Notes under the pieces: generated by a model
Seen by the model: only the letters and a program-made list of their open reading frames with translations
What the model was told of the DNA's origin: nothing
Database searches by the model: none
DNA from: DATLGB01 sp963724135
GTDB taxonomy: Bacteria; Actinomycetota; Thermoleophilia; Solirubrobacterales; Solirubrobacteraceae
Assembly: GCA_963724135.1 (NCBI GenBank)
Contig: CAVRTA010000004.1
Location: forward strand, 496,001 to 560,000
Direction of reading: 5' to 3'
DNA: 64,000 nt
Program-made: the position numbers and the translations under genes
Shown: positions 8,771-16,957 of the stretch, piece after piece
Layout: each line of letters begins with the position of its first letter
How positions within the stretch are numbered: the first letter of the stretch is position 1

Positions 8771-9948
8771 CACAGTCCAGAACGCAGTCCGCGAACGGAA
8801 CCTGCGAAATCGGGATCGATCCACACGGCCTCCCCGCCCACGAGCGTGAGGCAGGCCAGCGACTCGCCGGGCCGGTAGGCGATGTGCGCGTGGCTCGGCG
8901 CGTCGAGGACGGCCACGTCAGCTCGCATGCCCGGCCCCAGCCCTCCGACGTCACTGCGGCGCAGGGCCGCCGCGCCGCCGGCGGTCGCGGCGACCAGAGC
9001 CTCGTCAGCGGTCATGCGCAGCTCCCGGACGGCCAGCGCGATGACGAAGCTCATCGAGGTCGTGTTGCTGGACCCGGGGTTGGTGTTGGTGGCGAGGGCG
9101 ACCGTGGCGCCCGCGTCGATCACGCGCCGCGCGTCCGGGTAGCGCTCGCGGGTGGCGAAATCGGTGGCCGGCAGGAACGTCGCCACCGTGTCGCCGCCGG
9201 CGAGCGCGTCGACGTCCGCGTCCGACAGGTAGGTGCAGTGGTCGACCGAGGCGGCGCCGAGCTCGACCCCGAGCCGCACGCCGGGCCCGGCCGACAGCTG
9301 GTTGGCGTGCAGCCGCAGGCCCAGGCCGGCCGCGCGCCCGGCCTCGAGCACCGCGCGGCACTCGTCGGCGTCGAAGGCGCCCTCCTCGCAGAAGGCGTCG
9401 ATCCATCGGGAGTGGGGGGCGCACGCGGCCAGCATCGGCCCGGCGACGAGCTCCACGTACGCGTCGCCCTCGGGCACGTGCGCGCCCAGGAAGGTGACGT
9501 CATCGGTCAGCTGCGCGGCCACGCGGCAGAGGCGCTCCTCCGTTTCGAGGTCGAGCCCGTATCCCGACTTGATCTCCTGGTGGGTGATGCCGTCGCGGTG
9601 CGCGCGCCGCCTGCGCGCGCGAGCAAGCGCCAGCAGCTCCTCGTCCGAGGCCGCGCGCGTGGCCGCGGTGGTGACGCGGATCCCGCCCGCGGCGTAGCGC
9701 TGACCGGCCATGCGGGCGGCGAACTCGTCGGCGCGATCGCCCGCGAACACGAGGTGGGTGTGGCTGTCGACGAAGCCCGGAATCACGGCGCGCCCGCCGC
9801 AGTCGACGTGCCGGTCCCCCGTGGCGCCCGCGCCGGTCACCGCGGCGACGAGTCCGTCCTCGATCACGAGCGCGGCGTCCGCGCGCGTCCCGAGCGCGGG
9901 GTCGTTGGTCACCAGCTGCCCGATGTTGTCCAGCACCAGCGCCGTCAT
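8770..9948 (-). CDS. hutI: Imidazolonepropionase
   Basis: 392 residues. Hydrolyses 4-imidazolone-5-propanoate to N-formimidoyl-L-glutamate, third step of histidine degradation. Amidohydrolase metal motif in VIPGFVDSHTHLVFAG; further family motifs GITHQEIKSGYGLD, FLGAHVPEG, HANQLS, SVDHCTYL and ATNTNPGSS. Full length. The ATG at 9948 overlaps the stop of hutF (ATGA). Confidence 0.96.
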   Translation of the reverse strand: MTALVLDNIGQLVTNDPALGTRADAALVIEDGLVAAVTGAGATGDRHVDCGGRAVIPGFVDSHTHLVFAGDRADEFAARMAGQRYAAGGIRVTTAATRAASDEELLALARARRRRAHRDGITHQEIKSGYGLDLETEERLCRVAAQLTDDVTFLGAHVPEGDAYVELVAGPMLAACAPHSRWIDAFCEEGAFDADECRAVLEAGRAAGLGLRLHANQLSAGPGVRLGVELGAASVDHCTYLSDADVDALAGGDTVATFLPATDFATRERYPDARRVIDAGATVALATNTNPGSSNTTSMSFVIALAVRELRMTADEALVAATAGGAAALRRSDVGGLGPGMRADVAVLDAPSHAHIAYRPGESLACLTLVGGEAVWIDPDFAGSVRGLRSGL

Positions 9949-11138
9949 CGCACCCACTCGCCCGCGACCATCACGCGCCGTACGTCGGCCGGATGCGCGG
10001 CATAGACGATCGAGCCCAGGAGGTCCTCGGCGCCGGCCAGCCGAACAGAGTCCAGCCCGACGGTCACGAGATCGGCCGGCGCGCCGCGGCGCAGCACTCC
10101 GCCGTCCCAGCCCAGCGCGGCGTACCCGGTCGCCGTCGCCGCCGCCAGCAGCTCGTGCGGCTCGTGGTGAACGCGGACGCCGGTGACGAGCCGCTCGTCG
10201 AGGTCGGCGGCGCGCGCCTCCTCGAAGAGGTCGATCACGGCGTTGGAATCGCTGCCGAGGCAGAACGGGCCCTCCGGGCGCCCGACGCCGTCGGCGAGGT
10301 CGCGTTCGGTGGTCGGGCACAGGCACACGCGCTCCAGCGGCGCGGTCGTGTGGGTGGCGTGCACCGCGGTGAAGTCGCCGTCCAGGCAGCCGGCGTCGGC
10401 GAGCACCTGCACCGGCGTGCGGCCGTAGGCGGCCAGGCACTCCTCGTTCTCCCGCAGCTGCTCGGAGACGTGCGCGTGCAGCGGCCGGTCGCCTGCTGCC
10501 TGGGCCACCGCGGCGAGCTCGTCCGGGGTGAGCGCCCGCACGCTGTGGGCGGCCGCGCCGATGCGCACGCGCGGGCCGTCGTCGAGCGCCGCGACCCGCT
10601 CCGCCCAGGCCTCCACCGAGCCGTCTCCGAAGCGCCGCTGCGTCCCTTCGAGCTCGGCCCTGATTCCGCCGTGCAGGTAGCAGGTGTCGAGCAGCGTCAG
10701 CCGGATGCCGGCGGCGGCCGCCGCCTCGATGATCGCCGCGCCCATCGCGTTCGGGTCCGCGTAGGGGGTCCCGTCGGGCCCGTGGTGGACGTAGTGGAAC
10801 TCGCCCACGAGCGTGATCCCGGCCTGCACCATCTCGCCGAATACCGCCTCGGCGAGCTCGCGGTAGCCGTCCGGGTCGAGCGTCGCCGCCGCTGCGTACA
10901 TCGCCTCGCGCCAGCTCCAGAACGACCCCCGGCCACGCTGGGTGCGCCCGCGCAGCACGCGCTGGAAGGCGTGCGAGTGCACGTTTGCGAGGCCGGGCAG
11001 CGTGACGCCGGCGAGCTGCTCCCCGGTCGGCTCGGCCCCCGTGCGGACCTCCGTGATGGCCCCGTCGGCGATCTCGATCGCCACGCCGGACTCGACGTCG
11101 GGGCCGCCCAGCCACGCGTGCTCGCACCAGAGGATCAC
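9945..11138 (-). CDS. hutF: Formimidoylglutamate deiminase
   Basis: 397 residues, amidohydrolase superfamily. Converts N-formimidoyl-L-glutamate to N-formyl-L-glutamate and ammonia. Seen: the metal motif LANVHSHAFQR, WSWREAMY near residue 90, EFHYVHH, HAHVSEQ, HATHT and LGSDSNAVIDL, all characteristic of HutF rather than of chlorohydrolases. Its presence means that the pathway runs through formylglutamate and needs a deformylase for the last step. GTG start overlapping the stop of the upstream deformylase gene (GTGA). No hutG is visible in the window. Confidence 0.93.
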   Translation of the reverse strand: MILWCEHAWLGGPDVESGVAIEIADGAITEVRTGAEPTGEQLAGVTLPGLANVHSHAFQRVLRGRTQRGRGSFWSWREAMYAAAATLDPDGYRELAEAVFGEMVQAGITLVGEFHYVHHGPDGTPYADPNAMGAAIIEAAAAAGIRLTLLDTCYLHGGIRAELEGTQRRFGDGSVEAWAERVAALDDGPRVRIGAAAHSVRALTPDELAAVAQAAGDRPLHAHVSEQLRENEECLAAYGRTPVQVLADAGCLDGDFTAVHATHTTAPLERVCLCPTTERDLADGVGRPEGPFCLGSDSNAVIDLFEEARAADLDERLVTGVRVHHEPHELLAAATATGYAALGWDGGVLRRGAPADLVTVGLDSVRLAGAEDLLGSIVYAAHPADVRRVMVAGEWVR

Positions 11139-11662
11139 TGCCCGTACTCCGCGACGATCGCCCGCGCCTGTGCCTCGAAGTCCGCGTCCTTCCAGCTGGT
11201 GACGGAGGTGGCCCGATCGACGAACAGGATGCCGTCGAGGTGATCGATCTCGTGCTGGAAGGTGCCGGCGGTGAGGCCGGCCACCGTTTGTCGCTCGGTC
11301 GCGCCGTGGCGGTCCTCGAACTCGACCGTCACCCGCGCGTGGCGCTGCACCGTCCCACGCCGGCCGGGGATGGACAGGCACCCCTCGTTGATGGCGAGCA
11401 TCGTCTCCGACGCAGCGACGATGCGCGGATTGACCAGCACGGTGAGCGGATACGGCGGCTTGTACGGGTAGCGCGGGTTGTCCGGCTCGACCTCGACGAT
11501 CGCGACGCGGCGCAGGTCGCCGATCTGGTTGGCGGCCAGGCCGGCGCCGTGGGCCGCGCGCCTGGTGGCGATCAGCTCGTCGATCAGCGGCTGGACAGCA
11601 GCGAGATCCGTGACCGGCTGCGCCGGGGTGCGCAGAACCGGGTCGCCGAGCTGCCTGATCAC
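11135..11662 (-). CDS. def: Peptide deformylase family protein in the hut operon
   Basis: 175 residues with all three PDF motifs: GLAANQIG (41-48), EGCLS (93-97, metal ligand Cys95) and HEIDH (137-141, His ligands and catalytic Glu). The family removes formyl groups from N-terminal formyl-methionine using Fe(II) or Zn(II). Here it lies between hutU and hutF with ATGA and GTGA overlaps at its two ends, so it is made with the histidine enzymes. HutF yields N-formylglutamate, and no HutG is present nearby, so this protein is a candidate for that deformylation; this is inference. It may equally be an ordinary or second PDF. Confidence 0.9.
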   Translation of the reverse strand: MIRQLGDPVLRTPAQPVTDLAAVQPLIDELIATRRAAHGAGLAANQIGDLRRVAIVEVEPDNPRYPYKPPYPLTVLVNPRIVAASETMLAINEGCLSIPGRRGTVQRHARVTVEFEDRHGATERQTVAGLTAGTFQHEIDHLDGILFVDRATSVTSWKDADFEAQARAIVAEYGQ

Positions 11663-13296
11663 AGCATCGGCAGCCGCACGCCGTGCTCGCGGGCGACCGC
11701 GATCGCGTCCTCATAGCCGGCGTCCGCGTGCCGCATCACGCCCGTGGCGGGGTCCGTGGTGAGCACGCGCTCGAGCTTCTGCGCAGCGAGCTCGGTGCCG
11801 TCGGCGACCACGACCATCCCGGCGTGGATCGAGCGTCCGATCCCGACGCCCCCGCCGTGGTGGATGGAGACCCAGGTGGCGCCTGCGCTCGTGTTGAGCA
11901 GCGCGTTGAGCAGCGGCCAGTCGGCGATGGCGTCCGACCCGTCCGCCATCGCCTCGGTCTCGCGGTAGGGGGAAGCGACCGAGCCGGAGTCCAGGTGGTC
12001 GCGGCCGATCACGATCGGCGCCGAGAGCTCACCGGCGGCCACCATCGCGTTGAAGCGCAGGCCGAGCCGCGCCCGCTCGCCGAGGCCGAGCCAGCAGATG
12101 CGCGCGGGCAGCCCCTGGAAGGCGATCTTCTCTCCGGCCGCCTCGATCCAGCGCCGCAGCCGCTCGTCGTCTCCGAACTCCTCGAGCACCGCGCGGTCGG
12201 TGGCCGCGATGTCGGCCGGGTCGCCCGACAGCGCGACCCAGCGGAACGGGCCGCGCCCGCGGCAGAACTGGGGCCGGATGTACGCGGGCACGAAGCCGGG
12301 GTAGGCGAACGCGCGCTCGAAGCCGCCGAGCTGCGCCTCCACGCGCAGGCTGTTGCCGTAGTCGAACACCTCCGCGCCGCGATCGAGGAACGACACCATC
12401 GCCGCGCAGTGGGCCGCGCACGTCCGCCGCGCCCGCTCCACGTAGGCGTCCGGGTCGTCCGCGCGCAGGCGGAGCACCTCGTCGGGGGCGAGCCCGTTGG
12501 GCACGTACCCGTCGAGGGGGTCGTGGGCGCTCGTCTGGTCGGTGACGATGTCGGGTTCGAATCCGCGGCGCGCCAGCTCGGCGAAGACGTCCGCGGCGTT
12601 GCCGCACACGGCGACCGACAGCGCCTCGCGGCGCGCCTTGGCCTCGAGGACGGCTTCGACCGCCGCGTCGAGGTCGGGCGCCAGCCGGTCGAGGTAGCGC
12701 GACTCGAGCCGCTTCTCGATCCGGCTCGGGTCCACTTCCACGCACAGCGCCGCCCCGCCGTTCATCGTGATCGCGAGCGGCTGCGCGCCGCCCATCCCGC
12801 CCAGGCCGGCGGTCAGCGTGACCGTCCCGGCGAGGCTGCCTCCGTGGCGGCGGTTGGCGATCTCGGCGAAGCACTCGTAGGTCCCCTGGACGATGCCCTG
12901 GCTGCCGATGTAGATCCACGACCCGGCCGTCATCTGGCCGTACATCGTCAGCCCCTCCTGCTCGAGCCGGCGGAACTCGTCCCAGCTCGCCCAGTCGGGC
13001 ACCAGGTTCGAGTTCGCGATCAGCACGCGCGGCGACCACTCGTGGGTGCGGAAGACCCCGACCGGCTTGCCGGACTGCACGAGCAGCGTCTCGTCGTCTG
13101 AGAGCTCGCGCAGCGTGGCCAGGATGGCCTCGAACGAGGGCCAGTCGCGCGCCGCCTTCCCCGTCCCGCCGTAGACGACGAGGTCATCCGGACGCTCGGC
13201 GACCTCCGGGTCGAGGTTGTTCTGGAGCATGCGGAACGGCGCCTCGGTCGCCCACGAGCGGCACGACAGGTCCGTGCCTCGCGGCGCCCGGATCAC
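11659..13296 (-). CDS. hutU: Urocanate hydratase
   Basis: 545 residues. Adds water to urocanate, giving 4-imidazolone-5-propanoate, with tightly bound NAD+. Family motifs: RMLQNNLDPEVAE, LVVYGGTGKAARDW, LTMYGQMTAGSWIYIG, GGMGGAQPLA, DQTSAHDPLDGY and the conserved Cys region PQFCRGRGPFRWV. The C-terminal TWVSIHHGGGVGIG is also diagnostic. Full length. ATGA overlap with the stop of hutH upstream and with def downstream. Confidence 0.96.
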   Translation of the reverse strand: MIRAPRGTDLSCRSWATEAPFRMLQNNLDPEVAERPDDLVVYGGTGKAARDWPSFEAILATLRELSDDETLLVQSGKPVGVFRTHEWSPRVLIANSNLVPDWASWDEFRRLEQEGLTMYGQMTAGSWIYIGSQGIVQGTYECFAEIANRRHGGSLAGTVTLTAGLGGMGGAQPLAITMNGGAALCVEVDPSRIEKRLESRYLDRLAPDLDAAVEAVLEAKARREALSVAVCGNAADVFAELARRGFEPDIVTDQTSAHDPLDGYVPNGLAPDEVLRLRADDPDAYVERARRTCAAHCAAMVSFLDRGAEVFDYGNSLRVEAQLGGFERAFAYPGFVPAYIRPQFCRGRGPFRWVALSGDPADIAATDRAVLEEFGDDERLRRWIEAAGEKIAFQGLPARICWLGLGERARLGLRFNAMVAAGELSAPIVIGRDHLDSGSVASPYRETEAMADGSDAIADWPLLNALLNTSAGATWVSIHHGGGVGIGRSIHAGMVVVADGTELAAQKLERVLTTDPATGVMRHADAGYEDAIAVAREHGVRLPML

Positions 13297-14804
13297 GCTG
13301 GCACCCCGGCGGCGGCGCGCGCCCCGCCGCCGCGGACGAAGGCGACGGCGGCCGCGATCTCAGGGGCCAGGAAGCGGTCCGGCCCCGGCCCGGGGACCGT
13401 CTGGCGCAGCGCCGCCAGGACGGAGGCGGTGGCCGGGGCGGGCGCGAGCGGGGCGCGCAGCTCGAGCCCGCGGGCGGCGGTCAGCAGCTCGATCGCCACC
13501 ACCTGCGCCAGCCCGTCGATCGCGCGGCGCAGCTTGCGGCCCGCGCTCCAGCCCATCGAGACGTGGTCCTCCTGCATCGCGGAGCTGGGTATGGAGTCCA
13601 CGCTGGCCGGCACCGCGAGGCGCTTGAGCTCGGACACGATCGCCGCCTGCGTGTACTGCGCGATCATGTGGCCCGAGTCGACGCCCGGATCGTCGGCCAG
13701 GAACGCGGGCAGTCCCGCGTTGCGCGTCACGTCGAGGAAGCGGTCGGTGCGCCGTTCGGACATGCTCGCGAGGTCGGCCGCCACGATGGCCAGGAAGTCG
13801 AGCACATAGCCGAGCGGGGCGCCGTGGAAGTTGCCGTTGGACTCGACGCGGCCGTCCGGGGTCACGACGGGATTGTCGATCGCCGACGCGAGCTCGCGCT
13901 CGGCGACGGCGGCGGCGTGGTCGATCGTGTCGCGGGCGGCGCCGCTGACCACGGGAGCGCAGCGCAGCGAGTACGCGTCCTGCACGCGCGTGTCCTCCGG
14001 CCCGCGATGGCTGGCGACGATATCGCTGCCCTCGAGCAGCCCGCGCATCAGCGCCGCGGCCTCGGCCTGCCCGGGGTGGGGGCGCAGCGCGTGCAGGTCG
14101 GCGGCGAGGACCGCATCGGTGCCGAGCAGCGCCTCGACGCTCATCGCCGCGGCGATGTCAGCGGCCACGACCAGCTCGCGCAGGTCGGCGATGGCGAGGA
14201 TCAGCATGGCCAGCATGCCGTCGGTGCCGTTGATCAGCGCCAGCCCCTCCTTCTCGGCCAGCTCGAGCGGCTCGTGGCCGGTCGCGTCGAGCCACTTCCC
14301 GTCGCGGTCGCGCACCGGCCCCTCGCCGATGGCCGCCAGCGCGCAGTGCGCGAGCGGGGCGAGGTCGCCGGAGCAGCCCAGCGATCCGTACTCATGGACC
14401 ACGGGGGTGAGGCGCTCCGACAGCAGCGCCGCGTAGCGCTCCGCGACTTCGGGGCGCACACCGCAGCGACCGGTCGCGAGCGTGGAGAGCCGCAGCAGCA
14501 TCATCGCCCGCACCACCTCGGTCTCAACCTCGGGGCCGCTGCCGGCGGCGTGGCTGCGCAGCACGCTGCGCTGGAGCTGCGCGCGCTGGGCGTCGGGGAT
14601 GTGACGCGTCGCCAGCGCGCCGAAGCCGGTCGAGACCCCGTAGTGGGGCCGGTCGTCCGCGGCCAGCGCCTCGACTACCGCGCGCCCGGCGCGCAGCTCG
14701 GCCCGCGCGGCGTCGGACAGTTCGACGGCGGCCCCCTCGCGCGCGACGGCGATCACGTCCGCCGGCGCCAGCGGCCTCGGCTCGATGACGACATCAGCGA
14801 CCAT
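13293..14804 (-). CDS. hutH: Histidine ammonia-lyase
   Basis: 503 residues. Deaminates L-histidine to trans-urocanate, first step of the pathway. The electrophilic MIO cofactor forms from three consecutive residues; here the motif reads GSLGCSGDLAPLAH, that is Cys144-Ser145-Gly146 in place of the usual Ala-Ser-Gly. Other family motifs: YGVSTGFGAL, EGLALINGT, QDAYSLRCAP and QEDHVSMG. ATG at 14804; the 5' end overlaps the upstream SDR by 11 bases. Confidence 0.95.
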   Translation of the reverse strand: MVADVVIEPRPLAPADVIAVAREGAAVELSDAARAELRAGRAVVEALAADDRPHYGVSTGFGALATRHIPDAQRAQLQRSVLRSHAAGSGPEVETEVVRAMMLLRLSTLATGRCGVRPEVAERYAALLSERLTPVVHEYGSLGCSGDLAPLAHCALAAIGEGPVRDRDGKWLDATGHEPLELAEKEGLALINGTDGMLAMLILAIADLRELVVAADIAAAMSVEALLGTDAVLAADLHALRPHPGQAEAAALMRGLLEGSDIVASHRGPEDTRVQDAYSLRCAPVVSGAARDTIDHAAAVAERELASAIDNPVVTPDGRVESNGNFHGAPLGYVLDFLAIVAADLASMSERRTDRFLDVTRNAGLPAFLADDPGVDSGHMIAQYTQAAIVSELKRLAVPASVDSIPSSAMQEDHVSMGWSAGRKLRRAIDGLAQVVAIELLTAARGLELRAPLAPAPATASVLAALRQTVPGPGPDRFLAPEIAAAVAFVRGGGARAAAGVPA

Positions 14805-15576
14805 GACGGCGACGTAGGGGCTCCGCGATCTGTGCAGCGTCGAGCTCGCCGGCCGCGACGCGCCTGCGCAGCGTGCGGGCGACGACGCGGTCGACCAGGC
14901 CCGGGAAATGGCGGGCGACCGCCAGCTGCAGCGCGCCGCCGCGCGTGATCGCCACGTCGCGCCCGCCCCGGCCCTCGCATCCGCCGACGATCCGGGCGAC
15001 GACGCCCTCGAGCGGCTCCTCCCGGCTGAACCCCTCGAGCTCGAGACCGGCTGCCCGGGTGCGCTCGTGGATCGGGGTGCGGATGTAGGCGGGGTGCACG
15101 CAGGTCACGCCGACGTGGGTGCCGTACTCGGCGCGCAACGCGTCGGCGTATGCCGTCAGGCCGCGCTTGGAGACGCCGTAGGCGGCCCCCAGCGGCAGCC
15201 CGATGAAGGCCATGCGCGAGCACACGAACACCACCTGCCCGCGCGCCTGCACCAGGGCCTCGATCGCCGCCGCGGTCACGCGCCAGGCGCCGAGCAGGTT
15301 GACGTCGAGCATCTTGAGCACGTGCGCGTCCGGCGGCGCGCCCGCGCTCGCCGGCCCGCCGATGCCGGCGTTGTTGACGAGGGCGTCGACTCCACCCATC
15401 CGCGCGATCGCCTCCGGGACGGCCGCGGCCACGGACGCGTCGGAGGTGACGTCGCAGGCGATGATCCCCTCGTCGCCGGCCAGGTCGAGCCCGACGACCT
15501 CCCACCCGCGCGAGCGCAGCGCCGCGACCGTGGCGGAGCCGATCGCCCCGCCGGCGCCGGTGACGATCGCTCTCAC
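14794..15576 (-). CDS. SDR family oxidoreductase in the hut operon
   Basis: 260 residues. Rossmann motif TGAGGAIG near residue 7, NNAG, catalytic Ser in FVCSRMAF and YGVSK (Tyr-x-x-x-Lys). The C-terminal 60 residues (HFPGLVDRVVARTLRRRV) form an extra amphipathic stretch common in membrane-associated SDRs. GTG start overlapping the FMO stop (GTGA). Not a recognised histidine enzyme; it may act with the FMO upstream on a ketone or alcohol, which is a guess. Confidence 0.85.
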   Translation of the reverse strand: MRAIVTGAGGAIGSATVAALRSRGWEVVGLDLAGDEGIIACDVTSDASVAAAVPEAIARMGGVDALVNNAGIGGPASAGAPPDAHVLKMLDVNLLGAWRVTAAAIEALVQARGQVVFVCSRMAFIGLPLGAAYGVSKRGLTAYADALRAEYGTHVGVTCVHPAYIRTPIHERTRAAGLELEGFSREEPLEGVVARIVGGCEGRGGRDVAITRGGALQLAVARHFPGLVDRVVARTLRRRVAAGELDAAQIAEPLRRRHGR

Positions 15577-16850
15577 GCGCGGGCCCTCCCGGCGCCGATC
15601 TCCTTCGCCAGCTCGTGCATGTAGATGTCGAAGTCGACCCGCATCGCGGGGCGGCCGTGGTCGCCCCAGCGGGCGCGGGCGCGGCGCAGCGTGCGCTCCG
15701 CGTCGGCGCGCATCGCGTCCGCGGATGGCGGTGCCCAGCGCTTGACCATGTACTCGGCGAGCAGCAGCGACTGGCGCTCGAGGATCGGGAAGGCGGAGCC
15801 CGTCGACTGCATCAGCCCGACGAAGAAGAGGTCGGGGTGCTCGAGGTGCAGGATCCGCTTGTAGATCAGCAGGGACTGGGGGTCCGGCCCGACGACCGCA
15901 GGCTCCAGAAAGGGGATCGTCACCCGGTATCCCGTACACCAGACGATCACGTCGACGGCCTCGCGCGTGCCGTCGGCGAACCGCACCCCGTCGGGTTCGA
16001 GCGCGGCGATCCCGGGCTTCGGCGCGATCTGGCCGTGGGCGATGCGGGAGACGATCGTGTCGGAGATCGTCGGGTGCGACTGGAACAGGCCGCCCCGCGC
16101 GGGCGGGAGCCCGGCCGCCTCCGGCCGCCCCACCGTCAGCTTGAGCAGCGTCTGCGCGACGGGCTGGCGCAGGCGCCACGGGACGTTGACGGCGACCCAC
16201 GGCCGGATCACCTGGTCCGCCGGCTTGCCCAGCAGCCGCTTGGGGATGACCCAGCTGCCGCGCCGCACGGACAGGAACGTCGCGTCGGCGAAGTGCGAGA
16301 CGTCGGTGGCGATGTCCATGGCGCTGTTGCCCATCCCCACCACCAGCACGCGCTTGCCCTCGTGATCACGGCCGGTCCCGAAGTCGAGCGCGTGCAGCTG
16401 GTCGCCGCCGAAGTCGCCCGGGTACGCCGGGTCCGGCCAGGCCGCGACCTCGTTGTGGCCGCTGGCGACGACCAGCGCGTCGAAGCGCTCGCCGTCCACG
16501 TCCCAGCCGCCGCCGGGCCGGCGTCGCGCCGACGTCACCGGGCTGGACAGGCGGATCCGCGGCGCGAGCTTGAAGCGCTCGACGTAGCTCTCCAGCCAGC
16601 GGCCGACGGCGTCGCGGCTCGGGTAGTCGGGTGTCCCGTCGGGCATCGGGTGCTCGGCGAACTCGGTCCGCGGGCGGCTCGTGATCAGGTGCAGCGACCG
16701 GTACGCCGCGGTCGGGCGGTCCTCGAGCGTCCACACGCCGCCGACGCGGGCGCCGCGCTCGAACGCCGTCGCGTCGACGCCGTGCGCGGTCAGCGCCCTC
16801 AGCGCCGCCAGGCCTGCGGGCCCTGCTCCGACGATCGCGACGCGCTGCAC
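15573..16850 (-). CDS. Flavin-containing monooxygenase, first gene of the hut operon
   Basis: 425 residues. FAD motif VGAGPAGLAAL at 7-17, an FMO-type fingerprint FGGDQLHALDF (FxGxxxHxxxF) near 150, the NADPH motif VVGMGNSAMD and the FATGY-like WCTGY. Such enzymes insert one oxygen atom into N, S or ketone substrates. GTG start. It heads the minus-strand operon that ends with the CocE-like hydrolase. Its upstream region (16851-16957) is short and contains one arm of the 43-bp inverted repeat, so the promoter must lie in or beyond the acquired segment. Confidence 0.88.
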   Translation of the reverse strand: MQRVAIVGAGPAGLAALRALTAHGVDATAFERGARVGGVWTLEDRPTAAYRSLHLITSRPRTEFAEHPMPDGTPDYPSRDAVGRWLESYVERFKLAPRIRLSSPVTSARRRPGGGWDVDGERFDALVVASGHNEVAAWPDPAYPGDFGGDQLHALDFGTGRDHEGKRVLVVGMGNSAMDIATDVSHFADATFLSVRRGSWVIPKRLLGKPADQVIRPWVAVNVPWRLRQPVAQTLLKLTVGRPEAAGLPPARGGLFQSHPTISDTIVSRIAHGQIAPKPGIAALEPDGVRFADGTREAVDVIVWCTGYRVTIPFLEPAVVGPDPQSLLIYKRILHLEHPDLFFVGLMQSTGSAFPILERQSLLLAEYMVKRWAPPSADAMRADAERTLRRARARWGDHGRPAMRVDFDIYMHELAKEIGAGRARA

Positions 16851-16897
16851 GCGGGCGATCCTCTCAGACGGGCTGACCGCTGGTGGCGCTGAGGCGA

Positions 16898-16940
16898 GGG
16901 ATCAGCCGTGCGGCGGGCGGGTCCCGTCACGCGACGGGAC
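16898..16940 (+). repeat. 43-bp inverted repeat, left arm
   Basis: Positions 16898-16940 are the exact reverse complement of 20214-20256. Within the arm, gtcccgtc-acgc-gacgggac is a perfect 8-bp hairpin. The two arms bound a lower-GC segment with a transposase. The left arm lies 48 bp upstream of the FMO start at 16850. Confidence 0.9.
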
Positions 16941-16957
16941 ACCCTGCCGCTTCTCGT

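Noticed and set aside
16898..16940. Terminal repeats of the IS110 element
   Set aside because: IS110-group elements do not have long perfect terminal inverted repeats, and the arms lie well outside the transposase together with another gene.
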